Of a DNA stretch of 11,025 bases, positions 1 to 7,889 are shown one piece after another (within the stretch, counting starts at the first letter, position 1; every line of letters starts with the position of its first letter). A program made the position numbers and the translations under genes. A model generated the notes under the pieces. The model made no database searches, had not been told where the DNA came from, and was given only the letters and a program-made list of their open reading frames with translations. This DNA is from Rubrobacter sp. (GTDB lineage Bacteria > Actinomycetota > Rubrobacteria > Rubrobacterales > Rubrobacteraceae). The stretch lies in the NCBI GenBank assembly GCA_013815485.1, contig JACDGB010000025.1, forward strand, positions 1 to 11,025. The letters are read 5' to 3'.

Positions 1-923
1 GCCTCCAGACGATGTACCTGGGCCTCTCCCCCTTCGAGGCGCCCGCCGTATACTCCCTCCTCCCATACACCGAGCTCGCCGAGGACGGCCTGTGGTTCCC
101 CGAAGGCGGGATGTACTCCCTCATCCGGGCGATGGAGAAGCTCGCGCAAGAACTGGGCGTGCGAATCCACCTGAACACCCCAGTCGAGGAGGTCGTGGTC
201 GTCAAGGACAGGGCGCGCGGCGTCAGGGTGCACGGCGACGAAATAGCGGCCGACGCCGTGCTGATCGGCGCGGACCTTCCCTACGCCTACCGGGAGCTTC
301 TGCCAGGTTCGGCGGCAGGGGACTTCGGATGGCGCAGGAAGCGGGAGAAGCTGGAGTACACGGCCTCGGCGTTCATGCTGTACCTGGGGATAGACCACAA
401 GCTGGACGGCATGCTCCACCACAACTTCTACCTCTCGTCGAGGTACAGGGAGAACTTCGAGCAGATCTTCCACGAACACCGGCTCCCCGACGATCCCTCC
501 TTCTACGCCGTCGCGCCGTCGAGGACGGAGCCCTCCATGGCTCCAGACGGCATGGAGAGCCTTTTCGTGCTGGTTCCGGTGCCGCATCTCGGGCCGAACG
601 TGGACTGGGAACGTGACGGCCCGGCCTTCAAGGAGAAGGTCTACGAACTCCTGGAGCGGCGTTGCGGGGTGAGCCGCGAGAGCGTCGTCTACGAGAAGGT
701 GAGGACGCCGCTAGATTGGCGTGATGAGTACAATTTGGAGGAGGGGGCGGCGTTTGGGATCGGGCACGGCATACTCCAGGTCGGGTACTTCCGGCCGCCG
801 ATGGTCTCCCGCAGCGTCGGGGGATTGTACTTCGTGGGCGCGAGCACCCGTCCCGGAACGGGCGTCCCGCTCGTGACCATCGGAGCGCGGCTGGTGGCCG
901 AGCGCATCGGGCGCGAGGTATAG
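1..923 (+). CDS. crtI: Phytoene desaturase (CrtI family), 5'-truncated by window edge
   Basis: Partial flavoenzyme that would introduce double bonds into phytoene on the way to lycopene-type carotenoids. The reading frame is open from position 3, so the ATG at 12 is internal and not the start. About 307 C-terminal residues are present of a family length near 500, so the N-terminal FAD-binding glycine motif lies outside the window. Visible family blocks are LGLSPFEAPAVYSLLPY close to the window start, the WFPEGGMYSLIRAMEKLA segment, and the C-terminal stretch with GHGILQ, YFRPP, and LYFVGASTRPGTGVPLV, which corresponds to the conserved FAD-contacting end of CrtI enzymes. The stop TAG is at 921-923, 5 nt before crtB, so the two are probably co-transcribed. 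The number of desaturation steps, and whether the substrate is C40 or C30, cannot be read from this fragment; the adjacent CrtB favours C40 phytoene. Confidence 0.92.
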   Translation, partial: LQTMYLGLSPFEAPAVYSLLPYTELAEDGLWFPEGGMYSLIRAMEKLAQELGVRIHLNTPVEEVVVVKDRARGVRVHGDEIAADAVLIGADLPYAYRELLPGSAAGDFGWRRKREKLEYTASAFMLYLGIDHKLDGMLHHNFYLSSRYRENFEQIFHEHRLPDDPSFYAVAPSRTEPSMAPDGMESLFVLVPVPHLGPNVDWERDGPAFKEKVYELLERRCGVSRESVVYEKVRTPLDWRDEYNLEEGAAFGIGHGILQVGYFRPPMVSRSVGGLYFVGASTRPGTGVPLVTIGARLVAERIGREV

Positions 924-928
924 CGGCG

Positions 929-1888
929 ATGCGCCTCGACCCCGCGGGCAGCCAGAAGCTGGACGGCAGGCTCACCCTCCCCGAGAGTTATGAGCTTTGC
1001 CGGCAAGCGCAGCGGACGCACAGCAGGACCTACTATTTCTCGACGCAGCTATTCCCGCCCGAGGTCCGTCCGCACGTACATGCTCTGTATGCCTTCATGC
1101 GCTACGCCGATGAGATCGTTGACAACCCACACGGGACGAGCCAGGAGGAGCAACTCATCGGCCTGGAATTATTCGAGCGAGAGACGGTGGCCGCGGTAGG
1201 CGGCGAGGAAGTCCCGAACCCGGTTTTGCGGGCGTTCGCCAACACGGTTCGGGCGCGCGGCATCGGGCCCGAGAGCATCACGGCCTTCATGCAGAGCATG
1301 AAGATGGACACCCGCGTGTCCCGTTACCGGACCTACGCGGACCTGGAAATCTACACGCACGGTAGCGCGGCGGTCGTTGGCCTGATGATGTCCAGGGTCA
1401 TGGGCGTCACCGACGAGCGGGCGGTCCCGCACGCCGAAGCCCTGGGCGTCGCCATGCAGCTCAGTAACTTTCTGCGGGACATCAGGGAGGATTGGGAGCG
1501 GGGTAGGATCTACGTCCCACTCGAAGATCTGGAGAGATTCGGATATAGCGAAGAGAACATCTCGGCGGGCGTGGTGGACAAACGGTTCGCCGGGCTGATG
1601 GAGTTCCAGATCCAACGCACCCGCGGCCTCTACGATTTCGCGGCGCACGGCATGGGCTACATCCCGCGGGGCAGACGCTTCCCCGTTCTCGTGGCGGGCG
1701 AGCTATACGAGGACATCCTCGACCGCATCGAGGCTCAGGGCTTCGACGTATACACGCGCCGGGCCGAAACCTCCCAGGCGCGCAAGCTCGCGGTCATGGC
1801 CCGTGTCGCTGCGCGGGAGCCGGGTGAGATCCTGGCCCGAGGCCGGGACCGCCGCCCCGCCGAAATTGCAATGCACTCGGGATCGTGA
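929..1888 (+). CDS. crtB: Phytoene synthase (CrtB)
   Basis: Complete 319-residue trans-isoprenyl head-to-head synthase that condenses two GGPP molecules to phytoene, the first committed carotenoid step. Both Mg-binding aspartate motifs of the squalene/phytoene synthase family are intact: D61-E-I-V-D65 inside LYAFMRYADEIVDN, and D184-I-R-E-D188 inside NFLRDIREDWERGRIYVP. The length is ordinary for the family. The ATG at 929 follows the crtI stop by 5 nt, with a weak GAGG about 10 nt upstream inside the crtI end, which suggests translational coupling. A squalene or presqualene synthase (HpnC/HpnD or CrtM type) is the main alternative, but the directly adjacent CrtI argues for phytoene. The end of the gene overlaps the presumed promoter of the methionine operon. 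Confidence 0.93.
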   Translation: MRLDPAGSQKLDGRLTLPESYELCRQAQRTHSRTYYFSTQLFPPEVRPHVHALYAFMRYADEIVDNPHGTSQEEQLIGLELFERETVAAVGGEEVPNPVLRAFANTVRARGIGPESITAFMQSMKMDTRVSRYRTYADLEIYTHGSAAVVGLMMSRVMGVTDERAVPHAEALGVAMQLSNFLRDIREDWERGRIYVPLEDLERFGYSEENISAGVVDKRFAGLMEFQIQRTRGLYDFAAHGMGYIPRGRRFPVLVAGELYEDILDRIEAQGFDVYTRRAETSQARKLAVMARVAAREPGEILARGRDRRPAEIAMHSGS

Positions 1889-1894
1889 TGTAAT
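1866..1894 (+). promoter_or_regulatory. Candidate sigma-70-type promoter for the SAM-riboswitch operon
   Basis: TTGCAA (1866-1871, 4 of 6 matches to the -35 consensus) and TGTAAT (1889-1894, 5 of 6 matches to the -10 consensus) are separated by exactly 17 nt. Transcription would start near 1901, about 30 nt before the riboswitch P1 helix. The -35 box lies inside the last codons of crtB. Seen by eye only; read-through from crtB is possible as well. Confidence 0.5.
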
Positions 1895-1906
1895 CTTCAC
1901 ACGAAA

Positions 1907-1932
1907 TGCCGCGAGGGAAAGATCCCGCGGCA
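1907..1932 (+). terminator. GC-rich hairpin between crtB and the riboswitch
   Basis: TGCCGC (1907-1912) pairs with GCGGCA (1927-1932), followed after a 2-nt bulge by GGGA (1915-1918) with TCCC (1923-1926), closing an AAGA loop. It ends immediately before the P1 helix. There is no T-run after it, so an intrinsic terminator for crtB is uncertain. If the promoter at 1866-1894 is real, the hairpin instead becomes the 5' cap structure of the leader RNA. Confidence 0.4.
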
Positions 1933-2072
1933 CTCATCGAGAGCGGTGGAGGGACGGGCCCTTGGAAGCCGCGGCAACCGGCGGAGCATGGCGCGAAGCG
2001 CAAGTTCCGTGACAGGTGCCAACTCCCGCGGGGGCAGCCAGAAGGCTAGCCGATGGCTACCCGAGAGATGAG
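1933..2072 (+). promoter_or_regulatory. SAM-I riboswitch (S-box) aptamer
   Basis: The conserved S-box blocks are present in order: GGTGGAGGGA (1945-1954), GGGCCC just after it, GCGGCAACCGG (1971-1981), and GGTGCCAACTCC (2015-2026). The P1 helix is formed by CTCATC (1933-1938) and GATGAG (2067-2072). S-box RNAs bind S-adenosylmethionine and shut down methionine and methyl-cycle genes when SAM is plentiful. It stands directly upstream of the homocysteine methyltransferase/MTHFR gene and probably controls metH too. Downstream (2073-2162) I see no hairpin followed by a T-run, which points to control of translation rather than termination; see the separate expression-platform entry. Confidence 0.95.
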
Positions 2073-2075
2073 AAG

Positions 2076-2156
2076 GTGCTGGAGCCACACAGTTTTTCGC
2101 AGAGCCCCGGCACGGCCCTCTCCCCCGCGTTGGCACGTAAACGAGACGGAGAGAGG
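2076..2156 (+). promoter_or_regulatory. Riboswitch expression platform with possible Shine-Dalgarno sequestration
   Basis: A first stem can form between 2076-2085 and 2104-2113 (GTGC with GCAC at the base, one wobble and one mismatch). Downstream, CCTCTC (2117-2122) is complementary to GAGAGG (2151-2156), the ribosome-binding site of the next gene. The GAGAG of the 3' side of P1 (2063-2067) could pair with CTCTC (2118-2122) instead. A workable switch is therefore: with SAM, P1 forms and the Shine-Dalgarno sequence is masked; without SAM, the anti-Shine-Dalgarno strand is captured. The pairings are seen in the sequence; the mechanism is inference. Confidence 0.4.
2148..2156 (+). promoter_or_regulatory. 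Ribosome-binding site selecting the TTG start at 2163
   Basis: GGAGAGAGG lies 6 nt before TTG 2163. It is the only strong Shine-Dalgarno sequence ahead of the homocysteine methyltransferase domain. It supports this start over the in-frame GTG at 2016, which falls inside the riboswitch aptamer. Confidence 0.75.
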
Positions 2157-2162
2157 TTTTCT

Positions 2163-4022
2163 TTGAGTCCGATACTCGACGAAATACTCGACGGCAGGCT
2201 TGTGATCGGCGACGGAGCGATGGGCACTTTGCTCGCCGAACGCGGCGTTGGATACGGACATCCTTACGCCCGCGCCAACCTCACCCACCCCGAGGTGGTC
2301 GCGGGCCTGCACGAAGAGTACGCCCGCGCCGGAGCGCGCGTGATAGAGACAAACACCTTCTCAGCCAATCGCCTGAAGCTGGCATCTCACGAACTGGAAG
2401 AGAAAGTCCACGAAGTCAACGTGGAAGGCGCTCGCCTCGCCCGAAAAGCGGTCGGCGTTGCGGGTGGCGAGGCTCTGGTTCTCGGTGCCATCGGGCCGTT
2501 GGGCCGTTCCCTTGCGCCGGTGGGACCTGTCAGGCCCGAGGAGGCGCGCTCCATGTTCCTGGAGCAGGCTGTCGCGCTCCTCGAAGGCGGCGTGGACGCC
2601 CTGGTACTCGAGACGTTCACCGACCTCGCGGAGATGAAGCTCGCCTACGAAGCGGTTCGGGGTCTCGGAATACCGGTGCTGGCGTACAAGACATTTATCG
2701 AGGATGGCGAGACGCTCGGGGATGGCCTGCCGGAGCGGGTGGCGCGGGAGATCTCCGCCTGGGGCGTGGACCTCGTGGGGGCGAACTGCACCGTCGGGCC
2801 ACAGCGGATGACCGGCATCGTAGAGAGTATGTCAGACGCGACCGGACCCGTCGCCGCCTTCCCGAACCCCGGTCTTCCGCAACTCGTTGACGGCAAGGTT
2901 CAGTACAGCCGCGACGTGGAGCACTTCGCCCACTACGGCGTCGAGCTTGCAAAGTCCGGAGCCCGCCTCATCGGCGGCTGCTGCGGCACGACCCCGGCCC
3001 ACACCCACGCCCTCTCCGAGGCGCTCCGGGGTCTCCGGATGGATGGATCCTCCCGAAAGAGAGCGCCCGTCGAAAAGCAGGCCACGCGGGTAGAGAAGCC
3101 CGGCGAGCCAGTCTCCAACTTCGCCGAGAAGCTGAGGACGGGATTCGCCATCACCGTCGAGGTGGACCTGCCGCGCGGCAACGACATCACGGAGGTAGTG
3201 GAGGCGTCGAAGAGGCTCAAGGAGCGCGGGGTACACGCCGTGGACATCTCGGATGGGGCGCGGGCTCGTCTGCGGATGCACCCCATGGCCGCTGCCAGGA
3301 TCGTGCAGGACGAAGCCGGGGTAGAAGTCGTCGCGCATCTCTCGTGCCGCGACCGGAACATCATCGGGTTGCAGGCGGATTTACTCGGGGCGGCCGCGCT
3401 CGGGATCCAGAACATCCTGGCGGTTACGGGGGACCCGGCCCAGATCGGAGACTACCCCGAGGCCACCAGCGTCTTCGACACCGATTCCGTCGGCCTCGTG
3501 CATGTGCTCTCGCGAATGAACGCCGGAGAGGACCTGGCCGGCAACCCCATTGGGACTCCTCCGGGGTTCTTGATCGGCGCTTCATTCAACCCCACCGCGG
3601 ATGACCTGAACAGCGAGGTGGATAAACTCAAACGCAAGGTCGAAGCCGGAGCCCACGCCTTCTGGACGCAACCGGTCTTCGAGATAGGAGCATTGGAACA
3701 CGCCCTGGAAAAGACCGATGACATGGACATCTCCATCCTCCTCGGGCTCATGCCCCTGCGTAGCGCGCGCCAGGCCGAGTTCCTCCACCACGAAGTCCCA
3801 GGCATAAACATCCCCGATGAAGTCAGAAGGAAGCTCGCCACGCTCTCCCCCGAAGGCGCCCCGAAATACGGCGTCGAGGTAGCGAGAAATCTTCTAGAAA
3901 AGGCAAAGCCGCTCGTAAACGGGGCGTACATAATGCCACCAGCCAGCGCCCCGGATCTCGCGGGCGACGTAGTAGAAGGGCTAGTCAGCATGTCAGCCGG
4001 TCAGCAAGAGCAAAGAGACTGA
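2163..4022 (+). CDS. yitJ: Bifunctional homocysteine S-methyltransferase / 5,10-methylene-THF reductase (YitJ type)
   Basis: Fused enzyme of one-carbon and methionine metabolism, 619 residues from TTG 2163, close to the roughly 612 residues of Bacillus YitJ. The N-terminal domain (about 1-290) is a homocysteine methyltransferase barrel with the opening GDGAMGTLLAERG motif and the three zinc-binding cysteines, Cys209 in GANCTVG and Cys273-Cys274 in GGCCGTT. The C-terminal domain (about 328-600) is a MetF-like, FAD-dependent methylene-tetrahydrofolate reductase with LSCRDRN, the NILAVTGDP block, and the FWTQPVF segment. It would make 5-methyl-THF and may pass the methyl group to homocysteine. 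The longer frame from GTG 2016 is rejected because the codons would lie in the SAM riboswitch. metH follows 26 nt downstream, so this gene can also supply MetH's methyl donor. Which job the first domain performs in a cell that also has MetH is not settled by sequence. Confidence 0.94.
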   Translation: MSPILDEILDGRLVIGDGAMGTLLAERGVGYGHPYARANLTHPEVVAGLHEEYARAGARVIETNTFSANRLKLASHELEEKVHEVNVEGARLARKAVGVAGGEALVLGAIGPLGRSLAPVGPVRPEEARSMFLEQAVALLEGGVDALVLETFTDLAEMKLAYEAVRGLGIPVLAYKTFIEDGETLGDGLPERVAREISAWGVDLVGANCTVGPQRMTGIVESMSDATGPVAAFPNPGLPQLVDGKVQYSRDVEHFAHYGVELAKSGARLIGGCCGTTPAHTHALSEALRGLRMDGSSRKRAPVEKQATRVEKPGEPVSNFAEKLRTGFAITVEVDLPRGNDITEVVEASKRLKERGVHAVDISDGARARLRMHPMAAARIVQDEAGVEVVAHLSCRDRNIIGLQADLLGAAALGIQNILAVTGDPAQIGDYPEATSVFDTDSVGLVHVLSRMNAGEDLAGNPIGTPPGFLIGASFNPTADDLNSEVDKLKRKVEAGAHAFWTQPVFEIGALEHALEKTDDMDISILLGLMPLRSARQAEFLHHEVPGINIPDEVRRKLATLSPEGAPKYGVEVARNLLEKAKPLVNGAYIMPPASAPDLAGDVVEGLVSMSAGQQEQRD

Positions 4023-4048
4023 AACGCTGACCGGCTAGAAAGAGGCTC

Positions 4049-7000
4049 ATGGTTTTACAGAGAGACACGGTTCACGAAGAGGGGGCGGATCGGCTGGAGG
4101 AGTTCCGTGCTGCTCTGGAGCAGCGCATCCTGGTGCTCGACTGCGCGATGGGGACCATGATCCAGGGTTACAGACTCTCCGAGGAGGAGTACCGGGGCGA
4201 ACGGTTCGCGGACCATCCCAAAGAACTCAAGGGCAACAATGACCTTCTCTCCATAACGAAGCCGGATGTGATCCGTGCCATCCACGATGCCTGCTTCGAT
4301 GCCGGCGCAGACATCATCGAGACGAATACTTTCTCCTCGACCTCCATCGCCCAGATGGACTACGGGCTTGAAGACCTGGCCTACGAACTGAACTACGAGG
4401 CCGCCCGCCTCGCGCGCGAAGCGGCGGATGACTTCACCAGGAAGACGCCGGAGAGACGGCGCTTCGTGGCCGGCGCGATCGGCCCGACCAATCGCACGGC
4501 CTCTCTTTCCCCCGACGTGAACGATCCGGGCAAGAGGAACACCAACTTCGACGAGTTGAAAGATGCTTACGCGGAAGCGGCGCGCGGGCTCGTGGATGGC
4601 GGGTCGGACCTTTTGCTCGTCGAGACCATCTTCGACACGCTTAATGCGAAGGCGGCTATCTTCGGGATCAAGGAGTATCTGGAAGAGGCGGATCTCGACG
4701 TGCCAATCATGATCTCCGGCACCATCACGGACGCGAGCGGACGCACGCTCTCGGGGCAGGTGACGGAGGCGTTCTGGAACTCCGTCCGGCACGCCGAGCC
4801 GATCAGCGTCGGCCTGAACTGCGCCCTGGGCTCCGGCGAGTTGAGACAATATATCGAAGAGCTTTCGCGCATCTCGGAGGTGCCGGTGAGCGCGTACCCG
4901 AACGCGGGTCTGCCCAACGAGTTCGGCGAGTACGACGAGACTCCGGAGCAAATGTCCGCCGAGGTCGGGGAGTGGGCGAAGAACGGCTGGCTGAACATCG
5001 TCGGGGGCTGCTGCGGCACCACGCCGGATCACATCGAAGCGATAGCCGAAGCCGTCTCGGGTAGCCCGCCGCGCGAGATCCCGGATCGTCCGCGCCTCAC
5101 GCGCCTCTCGGGGCTTGAGCCGTGCGACATCGGGCCGGACTCGCTGTTCGTGAACGTCGGGGAGCGGACGAACGTCACGGGCTCGCGGCGGTTCAAGGAT
5201 TTGATCCTCGCCGGCGACTATGAAACCGCTTTGGAAGTGGCGCGCAGCCAGGTCGAGAACGGCGCGCAAATAATTGACGTGAACATGGACGAGGGGATGC
5301 TCGACGGCGAGGAGGCAATGGTCACGTTCCTCAACCTCGTCGCTGGCGAGCCGGACATCTCGCGCGTCCCCGTGATGATCGACTCGTCCAAATGGACCAT
5401 CATCGAAGCTGGCCTGAAGTGCATTCAGGGCAAGCCCGTCGTGAACTCCATAAGCATGAAAGAGGGCGAAGAGGAGTTCATCCGTCAGGCGAAGCTGCTC
5501 AGGAAATACGGGGCAGCCGTGATCGTGATGGCCTTCGATGAGGACGGCCAGGCCGACACGAGGGAACGGAAAGTGAATATCTGCGCCCGCGCCCATAAGC
5601 TACTCACCGAAACCGTCGGCTTCCCGCCGGAGGACATAATCTTCGACGCGAACGTCTTCGCCATAGCCACCGGCATTGATGAACACAACAACTACGGCGT
5701 GGACTACATCGAGGCGGTGCGAGAGATTCATGCCACCCTCCCCCGCGCCCGTACCTCGGGCGGTATCTCCAACGTCTCGTTCTCGTTCCGCGGCAACGAT
5801 CGCGTGCGCGAGGCCATCCACGCCGTCTTTCTCTACCACGCCATAGACGCCGGGCTGACGATGGGCATAGTCAACGCGGGCCAGCTCGGGGTCTACGATG
5901 ATATCGGCGACGAGCTACGAGAGGCCGTCGAGGACGTGGTGTTGAACCATCGCGACGACGCCACGGAGCGGTTATTGGAGCTGGCCGAGAAGTACCGGGA
6001 TCAGGGCGACGGCGTGAAGGAGGCCGAGGCTCAGGAGTGGCGTTCGTGGCCGGTTGAGAAGCGGCTGGAACACGCGCTGGTCAAGGGCATCGCGGAGTTC
6101 GCTGAGGAGGACGCCGAGGAGGCGCGGCAAAGTTATCCGCATCCGGTCGAGGTGATCGAAGGCCCCCTGATGGCCGGCATGGACGTGGTCGGGGACCTGT
6201 TCGGCTCGGGCAAGATGTTCTTGCCGCAAGTGGTCAAGAGCGCGCGCGTGATGAAGCGGGCCGTGGCGTACCTGATCCCATACATCGAAGCGGAGAAGAC
6301 CGCCGTCCAAAAACCAAAAGGCACGGTCGTGATGGCGACGGTGAAGGGCGACGTTCACGACATCGGCAAGAATATCGTTGGTGTTATATTACAATGCAAC
6401 AATTTCGAGGTGATAGACCTCGGGGTGATGGTCTCTTCGGCGAAGATACTCGAGGTGGCGCGGGAGAAAGGCGCGGACATCATCGGGCTGTCGGGCCTCA
6501 TTACTCCTTCTCTGGACGAGATGGTTCACAACGCGAAGGAGATGCAGCGCGAGGGCTTTGACATACCGCTGCTCATTGGCGGGGCGACGACTTCGCAGAC
6601 GCACGCGGCGGTGAAGATAGCGCCGGGTTACGATCATCCCACTATCCACGTAAAAGATGCCTCCCGCGCCGTCGGCGTGGTTCAAAACCTCGTGAGCGAG
6701 AAGAACAAGGCATCCTACGTCGAACGCATCGCCACCGAGTACGAAGAGGTGCGTCGCAAGCACGCCGGACGCCGCTCCGGCACGAGGCTCACCTCGCTGG
6801 AGAAGGCGCGGGCCAACCGGACGAAGATAGATTGGGAAGGTTACGATCCGCCGCGACCGAATGCGCTCGGCATAAAGTCGTTCGATAATTACCCGCTGGA
6901 TGAAATACGTCCTTACATAGACTGGACATTCTTCTTCCACTCGTGGCAGATGAAGGGCAGCTACCCGAGGATACTAGACGACCCGGAGAAGGGCGAGGAA

Positions 7001-7780
7001 GCCCGGAAACTCTTCGACGACGCCCAGGAATTGCTCAACCGCATCATCAAAGAAAAGTGGCTGGAGGCCCGCGCGGTAGTCGGCCTCTTCCCGGCCAACG
7101 CCCTGCCGAACGACAGCGTGGAAATCTACTCGCCGGATGGCTCGCGCGAGGAGACTCTGATAAACTTCCATTTCCTGCGCCAGCAGCGGGCGAAATCGCC
7201 AGGACGGCCCAACCGTTCGCTCGCGGACTTCGTGGCGCCGAAGGAGACGGGGCTTGAGGATCACATGGGCTTCTTCGCGGTGACGGCTGGCATCGGGGCG
7301 GATGAAGTCAGCAAGCGTTTCCGCGAGGAGAACGATGACTACAATGCGATCATGGTCCAGGCTCTCGCCGACCGGCTATCGGAGGCGTTCGCCGAACACA
7401 TGCACGAGCGCGTCCGAAAGGAATTCTGGGGCTACGCAGCGAACGAGAAGCTGGGTAGCGAGGGTCTCATCAAAGAGGAATATCGGGGTATTCGGCCTGC
7501 TCCGGGCTATCCGGCCTGTCCCGAGCATACGGAGAAGGGGACGCTTTGGGATCTGGTGGATGCAGAGGAGAATTCTGGCATCTCGATCACGGAGAACTTC
7601 GCCATGAGCCCGCCGTCGGCGGTCAGCGGTTTCTATTTCTCGCATCCCGAGTCGCGGTACTTTGGGGTGTCGGAGATCGGACGCGACCAGGTCTCCGACT
7701 ACGCCTCTCGCAAGGGCATGACACAGGAAGAAGCCGAGAAGTGGCTCGCCCCGAACCTGGCCTACGACCCCGAGCAGTGA
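4049..7780 (+). CDS. metH: Cobalamin-dependent methionine synthase (MetH)
   Basis: Full-length 1243-residue 5-methyl-THF:homocysteine methyltransferase (E. coli enzyme 1227 residues), cytosolic. Domains in order: homocysteine-binding barrel (about 20-340) with zinc ligands Cys258 and Cys321-Cys322 (GGCCGTT); pterin-binding barrel (about 355-640) opening with [15 protein letters not shown]; cobalamin cap and Rossmann domain (about 670-900) with Asp768-x-His770-x-x-Gly773 (lower axial His ligand), Ser821 in SGLITPS, and GGATTS; and the SAM-binding reactivation domain (about 920-1243) with [17 protein letters not shown] and WLAPNL near the end. Every catalytic signature is intact, so B12-dependent synthesis is expected. 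The ATG at 4049 is preceded by AGAGG and lies 26 nt after the upstream MTHFR fusion, which implies one transcript under the SAM riboswitch. A reactivation domain means a flavodoxin-type reductant is needed; none is encoded here. Confidence 0.98.
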   Translation: MVLQRDTVHEEGADRLEEFRAALEQRILVLDCAMGTMIQGYRLSEEEYRGERFADHPKELKGNNDLLSITKPDVIRAIHDACFDAGADIIETNTFSSTSIAQMDYGLEDLAYELNYEAARLAREAADDFTRKTPERRRFVAGAIGPTNRTASLSPDVNDPGKRNTNFDELKDAYAEAARGLVDGGSDLLLVETIFDTLNAKAAIFGIKEYLEEADLDVPIMISGTITDASGRTLSGQVTEAFWNSVRHAEPISVGLNCALGSGELRQYIEELSRISEVPVSAYPNAGLPNEFGEYDETPEQMSAEVGEWAKNGWLNIVGGCCGTTPDHIEAIAEAVSGSPPREIPDRPRLTRLSGLEPCDIGPDSLFVNVGERTNVTGSRRFKDLILAGDYETALEVARSQVENGAQIIDVNMDEGMLDGEEAMVTFLNLVAGEPDISRVPVMIDSSKWTIIEAGLKCIQGKPVVNSISMKEGEEEFIRQAKLLRKYGAAVIVMAFDEDGQADTRERKVNICARAHKLLTETVGFPPEDIIFDANVFAIATGIDEHNNYGVDYIEAVREIHATLPRARTSGGISNVSFSFRGNDRVREAIHAVFLYHAIDAGLTMGIVNAGQLGVYDDIGDELREAVEDVVLNHRDDATERLLELAEKYRDQGDGVKEAEAQEWRSWPVEKRLEHALVKGIAEFAEEDAEEARQSYPHPVEVIEGPLMAGMDVVGDLFGSGKMFLPQVVKSARVMKRAVAYLIPYIEAEKTAVQKPKGTVVMATVKGDVHDIGKNIVGVILQCNNFEVIDLGVMVSSAKILEVAREKGADIIGLSGLITPSLDEMVHNAKEMQREGFDIPLLIGGATTSQTHAAVKIAPGYDHPTIHVKDASRAVGVVQNLVSEKNKASYVERIATEYEEVRRKHAGRRSGTRLTSLEKARANRTKIDWEGYDPPRPNALGIKSFDNYPLDEIRPYIDWTFFFHSWQMKGSYPRILDDPEKGEEARKLFDDAQELLNRIIKEKWLEARAVVGLFPANALPNDSVEIYSPDGSREETLINFHFLRQQRAKSPGRPNRSLADFVAPKETGLEDHMGFFAVTAGIGADEVSKRFREENDDYNAIMVQALADRLSEAFAEHMHERVRKEFWGYAANEKLGSEGLIKEEYRGIRPAPGYPACPEHTEKGTLWDLVDAEENSGISITENFAMSPPSAVSGFYFSHPESRYFGVSEIGRDQVSDYASRKGMTQEEAEKWLAPNLAYDPEQ

Positions 7781-7823
7781 GGGAGAAGGAGCCGGGCTGG
7801 AATTAGTAGCCGTCCGGTTCGAG

Positions 7824-7852
7824 TTGACCAGTTCGAGGGAGCCGCCTAAACT
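7824..7852 (+). promoter_or_regulatory. Candidate internal promoter ahead of the MetE-like gene
   Basis: TTGACC (7824-7829, 5 of 6 to -35 consensus) and TAAACT (7847-7852, 4 of 6 to -10 consensus) are spaced by 17 nt within the 109-nt gap after metH. Transcription would begin near 7859, giving a leader of about 30 nt. If active, the MetE-like gene can be expressed independently of the SAM riboswitch. GTTCGAG also occurs twice nearby (around 7817 and 7832), which could be chance. Confidence 0.45.
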
Positions 7853-7873
7853 CTGGCGGTGGATGGTGGATAG

Positions 7874-7880
7874 AAGGAGG
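7874..7880 (+). promoter_or_regulatory. Strong Shine-Dalgarno sequence for the MetE-like gene
   Basis: AAGGAGG followed by a 9-nt spacer and ATG 7890. It fixes the start at 7890 and rules out the in-frame TTG at 7824, which has no ribosome-binding site and overlaps the candidate -35 box. Confidence 0.85.
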
Positions 7881-7889
7881 GTTCAAAGA

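Noticed and set aside
2076..2113. Intrinsic transcription terminator as the riboswitch output
   Set aside because: The run of five T (2093-2097) lies in the loop of the possible hairpin, not after its 3' arm, so it does not form a standard terminator.
2016..2162. In-frame GTG at 2016 as the start of the homocysteine methyltransferase/MTHFR gene
   Set aside because: It lies in the conserved GGTGCCAACTCC block of the SAM-I aptamer, has no ribosome-binding site, and would add 49 residues with no family similarity. TTG 2163 has a strong Shine-Dalgarno sequence and gives the normal length.
4055..5596. 513-residue open frame on the minus strand opposite metH
   Set aside because: Low-complexity composition typical of the antisense of a GC-rich gene, no recognisable domain, and fully overlapped by the conserved MetH homocysteine and pterin domains.
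7824..7889. In-frame TTG at 7824 as start of the MetE-like gene
   Set aside because: There is no ribosome-binding site, and the extra 22 residues do not resemble MetE. ATG 7890 follows AAGGAGG at good spacing and directly precedes the conserved VVGAHSVPR segment.
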